Below are positions 12,750 through 27,073 of a DNA stretch of 64,000 nucleotides, in pieces. Source of the DNA: Malus domestica (taxonomy: Eukaryota; Streptophyta; Magnoliopsida; Rosales; Rosaceae); the NCBI RefSeq assembly GCF_042453785.1, contig NC_091674.1, positions 26,577,001 to 26,641,000 on the forward strand, given 5' to 3'. The notes below the pieces were generated by a model, which saw nothing but the letters and a program-made list of their open reading frames with translations, was not told the DNA's origin and made no database searches. The position numbers and the translations under genes are program-made. How positions within the stretch are numbered: the first letter of the stretch is position 1; the number at the start of each line of letters is the position of its first letter.

Positions 12750-13569
12750 TATCACATCCCGGCCCGGGTCCCCACCACATTCCGGGCTCGACTCCATCGT
12801 AGCACGATATTGTTTGCTTTGGGCTCCCACCACGCCCTCACGGTTTTGTTTTTGGGAACTTACACGAGAACTTCTCAATGGGTCATCCATCCTAGGATTG
12901 CTCTCGCGTGAACTCGCTTAACTTCGGAGTTCCGATGGAACCCGAAGCCAGTGAGCTCCCAAAATGCCTCGTGCTAGATAGAGATGGGAATATACATATA
13001 AGGCTTACAGGATCTACTCCCCTGGGCAATGTGGGATGTTTCAATCCACCTCCCTTAGGGGCCCGACGTCCTCGTCGGCACACTTCCGACCAAGGATCGG
13101 CTCTGATACTAAATTGTCACATCCCGGCCCGGGCTCGACTCCACCATAGCACGATATTGTCCGCTTTGGACCCCCACCACGCCCTCACTGTTTTGTTTTT
13201 GGGAACTCACACGAGAACTTCTCAGTGGGTCACCCATCCTAGGATTGCTCTCGCGCGAACTCGCTTAACTTCGGAGTTCCCGCTTTGGACCCCCACCACG
13301 CCCTTACGGTTTTGTTTTTGGGAACTCACACGAGAACTTCTCAGTGAGTCACACATCCTAGGATTGCTCTCGCGCGAACTCGCTTAACTTCGAGAACTTC
13401 TCAGTGAGTCACCCATCCTAGGATTGCTCTCGCGCGAACTCGCTTAACTTCGAAGTTCTGATGGAACCTGAAGCCAGTGAGCTCCCAAAAGGTATCGTGC
13501 TAGGTAGAGATGAGAATATACATATAAGGCTTACCGGATCCATTCCCCTGGGCGATGTGGGATGTTACA
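12750..13569 (-). mobile_element. Cassandra TRIM retrotransposon with 5S-like LTRs
   Basis: Both LTRs (12750-13043 and 13115-13569) hold a 5S-rRNA-like segment. On the minus strand it reads catcggaactccgaagttaa and then ctaggatgggtgac, the conserved 5S parts. The LTRs end tgtcacatccc and gggatgttaca. Beside the right-hand LTR, minus strand, is a primer-binding site of the agtatcagagcc type, so the element is read on the minus strand with its 5' LTR on the right. The target duplication TAATC is exact on both sides. The internal region is only 71 bp and non-coding, as expected for this non-autonomous family. The right LTR is about 160 bp longer because the promoter-plus-5S segment is repeated inside it. 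Confidence 0.95.
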
Positions 13570-14310
13570 TAATCCTTACTCTTGAGAAATAGAGTTTTCC
13601 CACTGTGTTTCTCTTATTCTTCGTTTGTCAAATTCTGAGTCATATCTTGAGAGTACGTAATATATAAGGTTTGCCAAATTCCGAAGATTGAGGTGCTTCG
13701 ACTTCGGATTATATATTGTTGAATCCTGGGAGACAGACGCTTATCGAACTACAAGCACAAGAGTAAGGGCGAAATTTTGTCTTTAGGACATTGCATTTGT
13801 GCAAGCTTCAATCTCCAAATTTGTCATTCTAACTTTCTCTCTAGTTGTTTATATTAATCTCATACATAATTGATGTTATGATTTTCTTTATGATTATTAT
13901 CATTAGAATTCTTATGTTATTTTCATATTTTCTAATATTGCTCCAACATGTCCATCTATCCGAATCGAAAACCAACTCCAATGCACTCACTTGGATACTT
14001 ATGCTGAGATTGAGAGGAGCCAAACTAGCCTATTATTGTGCGGCCAGCTGCTGCAATATAAGAAACGCCATATGAAGAATGAATAGTGCGAAACAGAATC
14101 TTGGAACAAAACTCTGTTTAGTTGCTTAGTGCGAAACCCTATCTGTCTCATGATAGAACGAATTTGGCAACCCCAACAGCTTCTTCTTCTTTAAGACAAC
14201 CACGATAATCTGTATACAGGTTCAAGTGGTCCATGAGGTCCTCCCATATTGTTTCCTCCTTGATTGGTTCGCACATCATATAATTAAGAACTTTCAAGAC
14301 ACAAGGAAGT
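13570..14310. other. Intergenic, nothing recognised
   Basis: AT-rich sequence with short random frames only. Confidence 0.4.
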
Positions 14311-14319
14311 TAGGTTAAG

Positions 14320-16540
14320 TGATAAGGGCACTTTTCAAATTAATAGTGAAATGTATGTAGGTTTATGAAAAAAATTTGTCGTTGATTATGTGTAGGGACT
14401 TGATGGAACAAAGGAATAAGAGATGTTACATCGTTTTCAAGGGTATAAGGCATGTGTTATATAATGAGTGGTCTGAAAGGGCACGTATTGTACAAAGAGT
14501 GGCCTAAGAAGGCACGTGTTGTACGAAGAGTGGCATGAGTGTCACCAACAAATTAATGCGTTAAATGGTGCCACAATAATGGCATATGATGCTCGATTAA
14601 ATTCTCCATAAGCTCTAGCTTTATAATTTATTAGTTTTTGATGCTCGATTAAATTCTCCATAAGCTCTAACTTTATAATTTATTAGTTTTTTTCATTTAT
14701 GTCTTCACTTCTTTCTTCTTTTAATCAAATTTGTCCTTGTTTTCTTGTTTTCGCTTCTCAAAATTTTCTATTGCGAGAAGGCATTATCTAGCTCTTCCAC
14801 TCTGTAATGCAAGATATCAAAGCAGGTTATAGACCAGGTTATAAAAACTTATGGCATGTTTGGCATGTTTGATAACAATTTCTTTTTAATTTTTAGCACA
14901 AATGGAAGAAAATAAATGTACTAACCAAGCTAAGGTCATCAAACAAACCAATTGAAACAAAGGCGAGCGATTCTAAAGTTATCGCACTCTGCATGTCTGA
15001 GCTGCCTTTTTGTTCATTTTTGTATCTCAAATGCTGCTTCAAGCATTTATTGGCGATCGTTGCCCTCTCGATTTTGTTGCTTAATTGACAAGAAAAGAAC
15101 AAAAGGTGCATCACAGCTTCAGGGTTTTTCAAGACAATGTAGCATCTTTGAAAAAGGGAAGGCTTTCTCAAACTCTTGTCGAATACATGAGATAGGAGCA
15201 AACAAAAATCGAGGGACAATGTCATTCCTCATGATAAAAGGTATGAAGTGTTGAGACCAATTTTCTCTCCTCTCAGCATGAGAAATATTGTGTCATCAAT
15301 TAGGGGAGATCCAAATGTCACATAGAAGAATGTTTCATTGTTTTCTTTCGAGCAATTTTCCCAGACTCAAATTGTGGAAAGCACAGCAATTGCGCTACCA
15401 ATAAAGTGACCGGTAAATATTAATCTTTTCTTTTCATTGATAGCCTCTTGAACCTAAGCACATTAGGATAGAATAACAAATGACTCACAAATAAGTAGTT
15501 TGCAACACATTATATGTATTAGAGGTGTCAAACTGGACAAGCCAACCATCTCATTTAGGTAAAATATCAAGTGCAGTCGTTATGAACCCTGCCATGTCAG
15601 CCCTTATTTAAATGAGTTGAGCCTTGTCGTTCATTATTTAAGTGGATTGTGTCTGTGTTGTACAGTTGTACTTGGGCTGGCTCGCCCATTTGACACATCT
15701 AAAGATGGTCAAGGGCACTTTTTCAAATTAATAGTGAAACGTATATAGGTATATCAAAAAAAATTTGTCATTGATTATCTGTAGGGATTTTATGGAACAA
15801 AGGAGTAAGAGATATTACATCGCCTTCAAGGGTAAGACTTTTGTTGTACAAAGAGCATTTTGAGAACGCAGTGTTGTACAAAGAGTTGCATGAGTGTCAT
15901 CAACAAATAATGGATTAATGTTGCCACACTAATGGCATACGAGCCATGTAAAATACGGATGTCGTCGCCCTTTCAATTATGTTGCTTAATTTGACAAGTA
16001 ATGAACAAGAATTGCAACACATCTTCAGGGTTTTTCAAGACAATGTACCATCGACCTTTACTGATGTTGGATCAAGCCCAGGTAACTTTATAGAAAGTTG
16101 AGTGGTTCACCGCCTAGAAACCTGGAATTAGAATCTTTTCTTGATCTTCGTGAGGTTAGTTGTAGCTTTGAGATCTCTTATGCCGGATTATACATGAAGA
16201 AGGGGAGGTTTTCTCGAACTCTTGTCGAATACATGAGATTGGAGCAAGCAAAATTCGAGGGACAATGTCATACCTCATGACAAAATGTATGAAGTATTGA
16301 GACCAATTTTCTCTTCTCTGAGCATGAGAAATAATGTGACACCAATTGAGGGAGATCTGAATGTCACACAGAAGAATGTTTCATTGTTTTCTTTCGGGCA
16401 ATTTTCCAAGAACCAGATTGTGGCAAGCACAACAATTTCGTCACCAGTAAATATTTTTCACTTTATTTCATTGATAGCCTCTTGAACCTGAGCAAGGATA
16501 GAATAACACATGAATCACAGTAGTCTGCAACACATTATAT
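14320..16540. repeat. Diverged tandem segmental duplication (about 0.8-1.2 kb units)
   Basis: Unit 1 (about 14320-15519) and unit 2 (about 15706-16540) share two blocks in the same order. One begins agggcactttt(t)caaattaatagtgaaa (14328 and 15713). The other runs from ttgttgcttaatt(t)gacaag (15075 and 15980) to cacattatatgtattag. Many substitutions and indels separate them, and unit 1 has extra sequence (about 14600-15070). No intact gene is seen. Short frames such as 16098-16280 look protein-like, but I cannot name them. It may be an old unclassified transposon or pseudogene duplicated in place. Confidence 0.7.
15519..15703. mobile_element. Small inverted-repeat element, about 185 bp
   Basis: Ends ttagaggtgtcaaactgg and cccatttgacacatctaa are inverted copies of each other. 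It lies exactly between the two units of the segmental duplication. A related sequence starts at 18247 (tagaggtgtcaaatggg, then catctcatttaggtaaaa) and runs to about 18420 without a matching right end. Confidence 0.7.
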
Positions 16541-18245
16541 GTATTAGATAAAGAGATATCATATAGTTAATAGATTTTACAGCTGTATTTTTTGGTTTTA
16601 CAGTCTTGTAACTATTCTCTATGTTAAGAGATTAAATTAAGTATAATTAGTTACTAAGCCTAATTAGACAAATGTATATAAACTGAGTTGTATTTCTTTC
16701 TCATTAAGAAAAGATATAATAAAAGATCCTCTTTTCTTATATGGTATCACCGCCTTTCTGCTTTACCGCTTCTCGATCCTTCGATCTCAGTTTTTCGGCC
16801 ACCGCCACCGCCACCGCCACCGCCACCACCTCCGCTTCTTAATCTTCTTCGTTCTTTGCGCTTCAGTCATGGCATCTTCGACTTCTTCTCCTATACAACC
16901 TGATTTTGTTCCTTCTCATCCTGCAAATTCTTTCCCCAATTTTGCATCGATGAACCCTAATTTCTCTAATTCTTCTTCGATCTCGTCAATTTCTTCCATA
17001 ACTGTTCAGAATATTAGCTGCATGGTCCCTACAAAGCTCAAGCGTGATAATTACCTCGTCTGGAAAGCTCTATTTGCTCCGATTTTCCGACGATACAAAC
17101 TGACGGGCATCGTTGATGGCTCTGAAGTTTGCCCGCCGTCTTATGTTCTTGATGCATCTGGTCACAATATTCCGAATCCGGCGTTCGAGATTTGGTATGA
17201 AAAAGATCAGAATATCTTGATCTGGTTGAATTCTACGCTTTCTGAAGATATAATTCCATTCACCGTTGGTGTCACATCGGCTCGAGATCTATGGCTGAAT
17301 CTTGAGCATCGATTTGGTGGAGTCTCTGCCGCTCATATCCATCAACTTCGTTCTCGCCTTCACTCTGTTCACAAGGGCGATCTCTCTATTTCTGATTATT
17401 TGCAGAAGATTAAAGGCCTTGCTGATTCGTTAATGGCTGCTGGAGCTCTTGTATCTGACCATGATTTGATTGCTGTTACTCTCAATGGATTGCCTGATGA
17501 GTATGAGTCTTTCATTGACTCTATCATGCTCCGTCTTTCGACCACAACATTAGATGAACTTCATGGATTGCTGCTCAACAAGGAGGTCTTTATGCTTCGC
17601 AAGAAAAAAGGTGTCAATTCTTCTGCTTCTGAGCCTTTTCAAGCTTTTGCTACGCAGTCTCAACCTCCACTTCTTCCTACACCACAGTTCTACAATTTTC
17701 CTCAAGCCTATGCGGCTCATCAGTCATTCTCCAATCCTCCACCAAAGTTCTCCAACAATAATCGTGGTCGCGGTTCTTTCCAACGCCGTGGTAATGCTAA
17801 GAATTTCAATGCTTCTCGTGGTCATTTTTCCAATTCTGGAGGTCCTCATGGCAATTACAGGAACAATTATGTCAATCGCAATACTTCTGGTGGTAATCGC
17901 AACAGTTTTGGTGGCCGCACTTCTTGTCAAATTTGCAACTCCTTTGATCACGAAGCTCTGGATTGTTATGAGAGAATGAACCCTGCTTTTGCTGGAAGAA
18001 TTCCTCCTGCAAAGTTAGCTGCTATGTGTGCTCACACTGGTTCTAAACAGTCTCCTACTCCTTGGTTGATGGACTCGGGTGCCACCTCTCATATCACTAA
18101 TGACATTTCTGCTATCCAATCTCTACATCCGTACTCTGGCGAAGACAAAGTGTATATTGGTGATGGACAAGGTATGGCAATCCATCACACTGGTAATTCT
18201 ACAGTTTCAACACCCCTTGCTAATTTCAGATTGTCTTTTCTTATA
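16540..18245 (+). mobile_element. Partial Ty1/Copia retrotransposon (5' part)
   Basis: Parts in order: a short 5' LTR (about 16540-16740, with a tataaac box), a primer-binding site beginning tggtatcac (16742), then a long frame (CDS 16869 to about 18245). That frame encodes a gag polyprotein of the plant Copia UBN2/gag_2 type (LKRDNYLVWKALF near its start), a CCHC zinc knuckle (CQICNSFDHEALDC) and the protease motif DSGATSH. Integrase, reverse transcriptase, RNase H and the 3' LTR are not present here. It is therefore a fossil fragment, bounded on the right by the tagaggtgtcaaa repeat. The host sequence at its left edge is the end of unit 2 of the segmental duplication. Confidence 0.85.
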
Positions 18246-18246
18246 T

Positions 18247-18715
18247 TAGAGGTGTCAAATGGGACGAGCCAACCCATCTCATTTAGGTAAAACATTAAGT
18301 GCAGTTTTTACAAACCGTGCCATGTCAGTCCTAATTTAAATGGATTTTAGCCTTATCGTTCCTTATTTAAATGGATTGTGCTCATGTCATACCTAATTTA
18401 AAGGTGTTGTGTTATATAGTCATACTTCTTGTGTTGTGCTATTTATGATCAACTCAAATCCGACCCGTTAATTTATTATGTCCAAATATATAATCCTAAC
18501 TCATACACAAGTTTTGAGTGTCATGTCCTGTCCAAATAAAAGCATATTATATAACGATAATGTGTTGTTTCTCGCAAGTGAACATTGACCTAACTTATTA
18601 ATTAAGTGTGTTCTTATCATGTCAGCCTGTTATAGACCTAGCCTGAAAAGGTTTAATCCAAATACTTCAATTAATTTGCATACGTGTTCGTGTCATATTA
18701 GTGCACCATACATTA
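18247..18715. repeat. Second copy of the tagaggtgtcaaa repeat and flank
   Basis: Opens with the same about 60 bp as the small element at 15519 (gtcaaatggg, catctcatttaggtaaaa, gtgcagt) and continues with related phrases (ccatgtcag, ttatttaaatggattgtg). No coding content. Confidence 0.5.
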
Positions 18716-19082
18716 TGTTGATGCATAAAACCGAAGGTCTTGGAACAACATAAATCTGACCGTGAATCTGCAAGAAATGTAAATAACACAAGATGTATCG
18801 TGGTTCACCCCAAGGTTTGGGCTACGTCCACACTGATATTGTATTTATTTGAGAGGTAAGGGAGAGAATGTGAGAGCCTCTGTAATGAGAGTGAGGCTCT
18901 AAGAGGGGTGAGAGGGCCTAGGAATTGGCCTCCCCTAATTGTGAGGGTGATGAATCCTTTTATAGAATAAGGGCTCCTCACTTATTACATATTTGCCCCT
19001 TCCTTTATTACATAATTACATTTAAGTTCCCTGGGTATTTATACGAGGTCTAAATACGGAGGCTCTAAGTATGGTATAAACA
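18716..19082 (-). mobile_element. Solo LTR, 367 bp
   Basis: Ends tgttgatgcat and ggtataaaca form a TG...CA LTR, flanked on both sides by the 5-bp direct repeat CATTA (18711-18715 and 19083-19087). On the minus strand there is a TATAAAAGG box about halfway, so the LTR is most likely read that way. No internal region is attached, so it is a solo LTR left by LTR-LTR recombination. Confidence 0.85.
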
Positions 19083-22000
19083 CATTATTTTGTCATGTCT
19101 ACGCACACAAAATTTCTTGTTAAAAGTTATGGATTGGGAAATATGTATATAGATAGAACTTTCTACAAATCTACTTTCAAAAGTATAACGTTTTCACTCA
19201 AAAGGAACAAGCTGTTATAAATATGTAAAAGTTAGAGGGATAACCTTTTAGATAGATGCGAAGCAGATGTAAAATATCACACTAAAACTATAGCTCAAGT
19301 GAATGACAAATAAAATATGGAGGAATGAATGATATTATTGATCCTTTTGTTCTGATCTGTATCTTGAAAGCCTTACGGAGTGCTCTATTTATAGAGCAAC
19401 TCCAAGTACACATCTTTGACAATATGATCTTCCTTCATCTCCCAAGTCAAGATTGATTTTTATGGGCATTGAAAATCTACCCAATGTTTTTAGTTTCTAC
19501 GTGGGCATTCATTACCCACTATTATTTTCAACACTCCCCCTTGGATGCCCACATATCAACATTAGTTGCCTCGTTAAAACCTTGCTTGGAAAAACCCAGT
19601 GGGAAAAAAACCATAGCGAAGGAAAAAGAGTACAACTTTACCTGAATTGTTGATATAGTGTTAAGTATGCTTATGTTGCCTCGTTAAAACCTTGATAGGA
19701 AAAACCCAGTGGGAAAAATCCTAATCGAAGGAAAAAGAGTACAACAAGCATGTATTATGGATGCTTCCCCTGAGATGTATCTCCCTCTGATTCCGCATTC
19801 TCCAAATTTAGCTGTTTGGTAAGTCAACATAATCCAATACTTTGCACTAACTTTTGAAACGTGCATTTTGGTAGAGACTTGGTGAACAAGTCTGCCAGAT
19901 TTGCATTAGAACGAATTTGTCTGACTTCAATAACTTTAGCCTTCTGAAGCTCATGTGCACTGAAAAACTTTGGAGATATGTGTTTAGTCTTATCGCCCTT
20001 GATGAATCCTTCATTCATTTGGGCAACACAGGCTGCATTATCTTCATGAATGATAGTTGGATTGTCTGTCTTCGAAGTTAGACCACATGAACTCCGAATA
20101 TGATGGATCATTGATCTTAACCAAGAACATTCACGACTTGCTTCATGTAAAGCAAGTATTTTTGAATGATTTGAAGATGTAGCAACTAATGTTTGCTTTG
20201 TTAAGCGCCATGAGATTGATGTATCTCCATTCTTGAACACATATCCAGTTTGTGAGTGGGCTTTATGCGGATCAGAGAGGAAACCAGCATCTGCATATCC
20301 GACAAGGACCTAGTCATTTGTGGAGTTCTTTAAGTAGAAGAGACCCATATCTGTTGTCCCACGAAGGTATCGCAATACATCTTTGACACCCTTCCAATGA
20401 TGGATTGTTGGAGCAAAGCTATACCTGGCTAACAAGTTGACTGAAAAAGCTATATCTGGTCTAGTACATTGTGCTAAATACAACAAAGCACCTACTGCAC
20501 TCAGATATGGTACTTCTGGACCAAGGACCATTTCATCATCTTCTTTTGGACGGAATGGATCTTTTTTAATGTCCAGAGAACGAACGACCATTGGCGTGCT
20601 AAATGGATAAGCCTTGTCCATACCAAATCGCTTCAAGATTTTTTCAATGTAAGCTGATTGGTGGACCAAAATTCCACTAGCACAATGCTCAATTTGCAGA
20701 CCGAGACAAAATTTCGTTTTACCAAGGTCTTTCATTTCAAATTCGCTTTTCAGATATTCAGTAGTTTTATGTAACTCTTCAAGAGTTCCAACTAGGTTCA
20801 TATCATCGACATATACTGCCACTATAGCAAATCCAGAGTTGGATTTCTTAATGAACACAGAAGGGCAAATGACATTGTTGATATACCCTTCTTTGATCAA
20901 ATACTCACTGAGACGATTATACCACATTCGTCCAGATTGTTTTAGCCCATACAATGATCACCTTAATTTGATCGAGAGCATACCTCGTGGTTTATTAGAT
21001 GTTTCAGGCGACTTGAGTCCTTCTGGGACTTTCATATATATGTCAGTATCTAATTCTCCATATAGATACGCAGTGATGACATTCATAAGTCGCATGTCAA
21101 GCTTTTCTGAAACTACTAAACTTATTAAGTAACGGAACGTAATTGCGTCCATTATAGGAGAGTATGTCTCCTCATAATCAATTCCAGGTCTTTGTGAAAA
21201 ACCTTGTGCAACGAGTCGTGCTTTATATCTTGCAATCTCGTTTTTCTCATTGCGTTTCCTTGTGAATACCCATTTGTAACCCACAGGATTTACACCAGGC
21301 GGGGTTTGGACTACTGGTCCAAAAACACTTCGCATTTCCAAGGAATTTAATTCTGCCTGGATTGCATCTTTCCACTTAGGCCAATCTTGTCTCTGTTTGC
21401 ACTCATCAACAAAGCGGGGCTCAAGATCATCATTTAATATGATTTCAGTGACTACTGCGAATGCAAACATATCGTCAATGATTATTTCATTCCAATCTCA
21501 CAATTCATTAGTACATGTATAATTTATGAAGATTTCTTTGCTTTCATGTACTTCTATCTCTTCAGGGACATGTGTCTCATCAATGACATTTTCTTCTTTT
21601 GGAAGTCCAGAATCTTGAATTGTAGATTTGTCATTCATTCCCTCTTCCTGAATGATTTCATTTGGATTCAGTTGTGCCCTTGTCTTTCTTTTTCGAAGGG
21701 CTGAATCTTTTGAACCTGGTGGTCTACCACACTTCAGGTGTGCACCAGATGAATCATTCGCTGCCACTTTATTTTGTCCAACAGGGACATCAATTCTGGC
21801 AGGTGCATTTGCAGCTGGTATATGTGATTTTGTCACTTTCATAGCATAATTAAATGCATCTGGCATTTGATTGGCAATGTTTTGAAGATGAACGATCATT
21901 TTTACTTCATTTTCACATTGAATGCTTCGAGGATCAAAATGAAACAAGGTGGGAACAACCCATGTCAGCTCTTTCCGTTCTTCTGGAACGGTCTTTTCTC

Positions 22001-24718
22001 CCCCTAACGATGGGAAGACTGTTTCATCAAAATGACAATCAACAAAACGAGTTGTAAACATATCACATGTCAAGGGTTCCAAATATCTAATGATAGATGG
22101 TGAATCAAAACCCACATAAATTCCCAGTCTACGCTGAGGTCCCATTTTAGTGCGTTGCGGCGGTGTAATAGGCACATAAACAGCAGAACCAAAAACTCAT
22201 AAATGTGAAATGTTTGGCTGATGTCCAAACACGAGTTGTATTGAGGAGTATTGGTGGTTGGTTATAGGTCTTAATCGAACCAATGATGCAGCATGTATGA
22301 TGGCATGTCGTCATGCAGAAACTGGCAATTTGGTTTTCATAAGCAGAGTGCGGGCTATTAACTGGAGCGGCTTGATCAATGCTTCTGCTAAACCATTTTG
22401 AGTATGGACATGAGGAACAGGGTGTTCAACATCAATGCCCAATGTCATGCAGTAATCATCAAATGTTTGGGACGTAAATTCACCAGCGTTATCAAGTCGG
22501 ATTGACTTAATTGGATAATCTGGATTTGTGCTCGTAACTTAGTTATCTGAGCAAGAAGTCTCACAAAGGCTACATTCCGAGTAGACAAGAGACAAACATG
22601 TGACCATCTGGTGGATGCATCAACTAAAACCATAAAATATCAAAATGGTCCACAAGATGGTTGAATAGGTCCACAAATATCCCATTGAATTCTTTGCAGC
22701 TATGATGGGGATTCAGCATCAACCTTTAGTTATGATGATCTAATTACCAACTTCCCTTGAGAACAAGCCTTGCAAGGGTTATCATTTGAGATAGCAATGT
22801 CTCTACTCAATATTGGATGTCCATTAGAGTTAGTAATGATCATACGCATCATGGCGGATCCTGGATGACCCAGACGGTCATGCCAAAGCATGTAAACTTT
22901 AGAATCAATGAACTTCTGGTTCATGATAATATGTGATTCAACTGTCTTTATGTATGTATAATACAATCCACTTGATAAACTACACAACTTCTCCAATATA
23001 CGCTTCTGGGTATCATTGGAGGTAATGCATAGATACTCCACATTTTCTGCACTTTTCATTTCAATGTGGTATCCATTTAAACGTATGTCTTTGAAACTCA
23101 ACAAGTTTCGAGTAGATCGAGTGGCATACAACGCATTCTATATGGATAATATTGTTCCATTTGGTAACATAATCTGTGCTTTTCCTGAGCCTTCAATCAC
23201 ATCTGATTGGCCTGATATTGTTGTTACCTTTACTTTTGTAAACATCAAGCTTGAGAAATACTTTCGATCTCGAAGTATTGTATGCGTTGTTGCGCAGTCT
23301 GCAAGACAGATATCTCCGCCATTTCTCATGTTCTGAGAATGACCATAGTTTTTATCCATGTTTTCTGAGTAAGGGAATCAGAGTTAAAAGCAAGTTATAA
23401 CAAGAAAATTTACATGCCACTTTTATTGAATCTGAAATGCTAGTTTTACACAACAAGTTCAGCATAATAAAAGTACATCAAACATAAACGATTTAGTCAG
23501 ACCGGTATACTTCATTCCCCCTTTCCATAATGAAGTCTGAAACATCTAGGTGGGTTGTGTCCAATTGCCCTGATAAATCAAATACTGGATCAAGTATATC
23601 CATTAGTTTAGCCTGATCGAGAAAGTTGGTTTCGACATCCTTCTCCTTGAGGGAGGCTTGATACAGCTCAACCAGATGTTTTGGGGTACAACAAGTTCGC
23701 GCCCAATGCCCATTGCAACCACACCTATGACAGGCTCATTCAGAGTTCCTGGGAGCATTATTTATGTGAGCTTTGCCTTTGTGATGATTCACATTTTTAA
23801 AGCTCGGGCCTGAATTATGCCTCGGAATCTGGTTGTGAAATTGACCTCCATGGTTCTTGCCTTTCCTATTCCATCGACCTCGTTTGTGGTCACGTCCTCG
23901 TTTATGATTATCGCCACCATCGGATGTGGCGTTCACTTCGAGGGAAGCAGCATTCACTTCTGAGAATGGTGCAGATCCAGTAGGTCGGAAATTATGGTTT
24001 TTCATCAGGAGCTCATTGTTTTGTTCAACTACCAGGAGCACAGATATCAGCTGGTTGTATTCAGCGTAGCCTCGCGCTCTATACTGCTGCTGCAGGAGCA
24101 CGTTAAAGGCATGAAATGTGTTGTAAGTCTTTTCCAGCAACATTTCCTCAGTAATGGTATCCCCACAGAGCTTCATCTGAGAGGTAATTCTGAACAACAC
24201 AGAATTGTACTCAGCCACTGACTTGAAATCCTGGATCCTTAAATGAGACCATTCATAGCGAGCTCTAGAAAGAATCATCGTTGTCTGGTGATTGTATCTG
24301 CTTCTCAAAGCCTGCCAGAGAGCTAACGGATCTTCAACCGTTAAGTACTCACTCTTTAGTGCCTCATCAAGATGGCGACGAATAAAAATCAGAGCCTTCG
24401 CCCGCTCTTGAGAGGATGAGTTGTTCTCTTCCCTGATGGTATCTCCAAGATTCCCTGCTTCCAGATGGATCTTGGTATCCAGTACCGAGGTAAGGTAATT
24501 CTTCCCGGTAATGTCCAGGGCAGCATATTCAAGCTTTGCCAAGTTCGCCATTTTCTTTTCTGAAAGAAAAATGAGATGTGTAAGAACTTGCAACAATATG
24601 TATTCCTAGAGGAATATAGTGTTAGAACTTCTAGTTCTTACAAATTTTTCATTATAATCTTCAGGCCAAAATGATAAGCACTCGAAACTTCTGGCTCGAG
24701 ATTTTCAGTGTGAATGAG

Positions 24719-25180
24719 AAGGGCAATTGTACCGCACCATTCTCATTGAAATGATGTAACATAGAATGGGCGATTATTCTGCACCACTCAACTAGCAGGA
24801 AAAATTTAAATATGCATAGCAGTGTGGGCGATTATACCACACCACCTAAAAATTGCAATGAAATTAAACTGCAGGCAAATTAAATATGCAGGGTAGGGCA
24901 GGCGATTATACCGCTCCACCTAAAATTTGCAATAAAATTAAATCTGTAATTCAAGATAGGCGATGATACCGCACCATCTTGAATCGCAGTAAGATGAAAT
25001 TTGTAGTTCAAAATGGGCGATTGTACCGCACCATCTTGGATTGCAGTAAAATCAACATAAATAAATACTGGGTTAGTAATCAATATCTAAACCAAATAAG
25101 AAATCAAAGATGTATGTAACCGCTAGTTGGAGAACTAGAAGCAAGCATGGAGCAAACAGTTCGTCGCGAGAGTATACCGC
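24719..25180 (-). repeat. Leader repeat array inside the Copia element
   Basis: A roughly 20-bp motif of the form gggcgattataccgcaccac recurs about every 50-70 bp, near 24722, 24768, 24828, 24899, 24958 and 25015. A seventh partial copy (agtataccgc) ends at 25180, where the CACTA element is inserted. The array lies in the untranslated leader between the 5' LTR and gag, in a region of low coding potential. Confidence 0.7.
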
Positions 25181-26218
<1,038 letters not shown>

Positions 26219-26993
26219 CGCGCAGTTGAGGCAGAGGAAGAAGATGAACAGGAAAAACCTTAGAGGAAACATTTTTTTTTTCGTTCGGCTGAGAGAAATG
26301 AGAGAATGATTTCTTTTGGCTTAAACATGGTTATATATAGAGACTCGTGTTGAGAATGTGTTATAAATATGTAAAAGTTAGAGGGATAACCTTTTAGATA
26401 GATGTGAAGCAAATGTAAAATATCACACTAAAACTATAGCTCAAGTGAATGACAAATAAAAGATGGAGGAATGAATGATATTATTGATCCTTTTGTTCTG
26501 ATCTGTATCTTGAAAGCCTTACGGAGTGCTCTATTTATAGAGCAACTCCAAGCACACATCTTTGACAATATGATCTTCCTTCATCTCCCAAGTCAAGATT
26601 GATTTTTATGGGCATTGAAAATCTACCCAATGTTTTCAGTTTCTACGTGGGCATTCATTACCCACTATTATTTTCAACACAAGCTAGAGTATTGAGTAAT
26701 TGTTCTCCATTTTCGGAACAAGCTAGAGTATTGAGTAACAAACTGACTGGTGCTATTGGTATGCATTTGTTTTAACTTCCTTCAACTCGATCTTCTTCAT
26801 GAAAATTGTGAGTTTATAGCAAAAAGATGAATATTGTTAGCTAATAGAATGTCTAACCTAACAAAAAAATGGATCCAATTTGTTAACAGAGCGTTTACAC
26901 TTGAACCCAAGATTTTGTGATATTCATTATTCCCTCCTCTAATATGTTTGTATAAAAAATAGAAAGAATAAAAAATTGAATAACAAAAAATTC

Positions 26994-26998
26994 TGACG

Positions 26999-27069
<71 letters not shown>

Positions 27070-27073
27070 CGTC
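26994..27073 (-). tRNA. tRNA-Leu (anticodon UAG)
   Basis: On the minus strand an 80-nt cloverleaf folds well. The acceptor stem GACGGTT pairs with AGCCGTC (one G-T), with discriminator A. The D arm contains the A box (TGGCCGAGTGG). The anticodon arm has stem CCAGA/TCTGG and loop TTTAGGC, giving anticodon TAG. A class II variable arm follows, and the T arm GTGGG TTCAAAT CCCAC holds the B box. No intron and no encoded CCA, as expected for a nuclear gene. It reads CUA (and probably CUN) leucine codons. A run of T on the minus strand just past the 3' end (complement of aaaaaa near 26985-26990) can act as the Pol III terminator. Confidence 0.97.

Noticed and set aside
12900-13450. 5S rRNA gene
   Set aside because: The 5S-like sequence is only the part kept in Cassandra LTRs, lies inside a clear TG...CA repeat with TAATC target copies, and is not a full 5S gene.
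20839-21132. Plus-strand frame and several others across 19.8-24.6 kb
   Set aside because: They are antisense shadows of the minus-strand Copia coding region.
26797-27018. Minus-strand frame overlapping the tRNA
   Set aside because: It begins inside the tRNA-Leu gene and continues in AT-rich sequence; no coding support.
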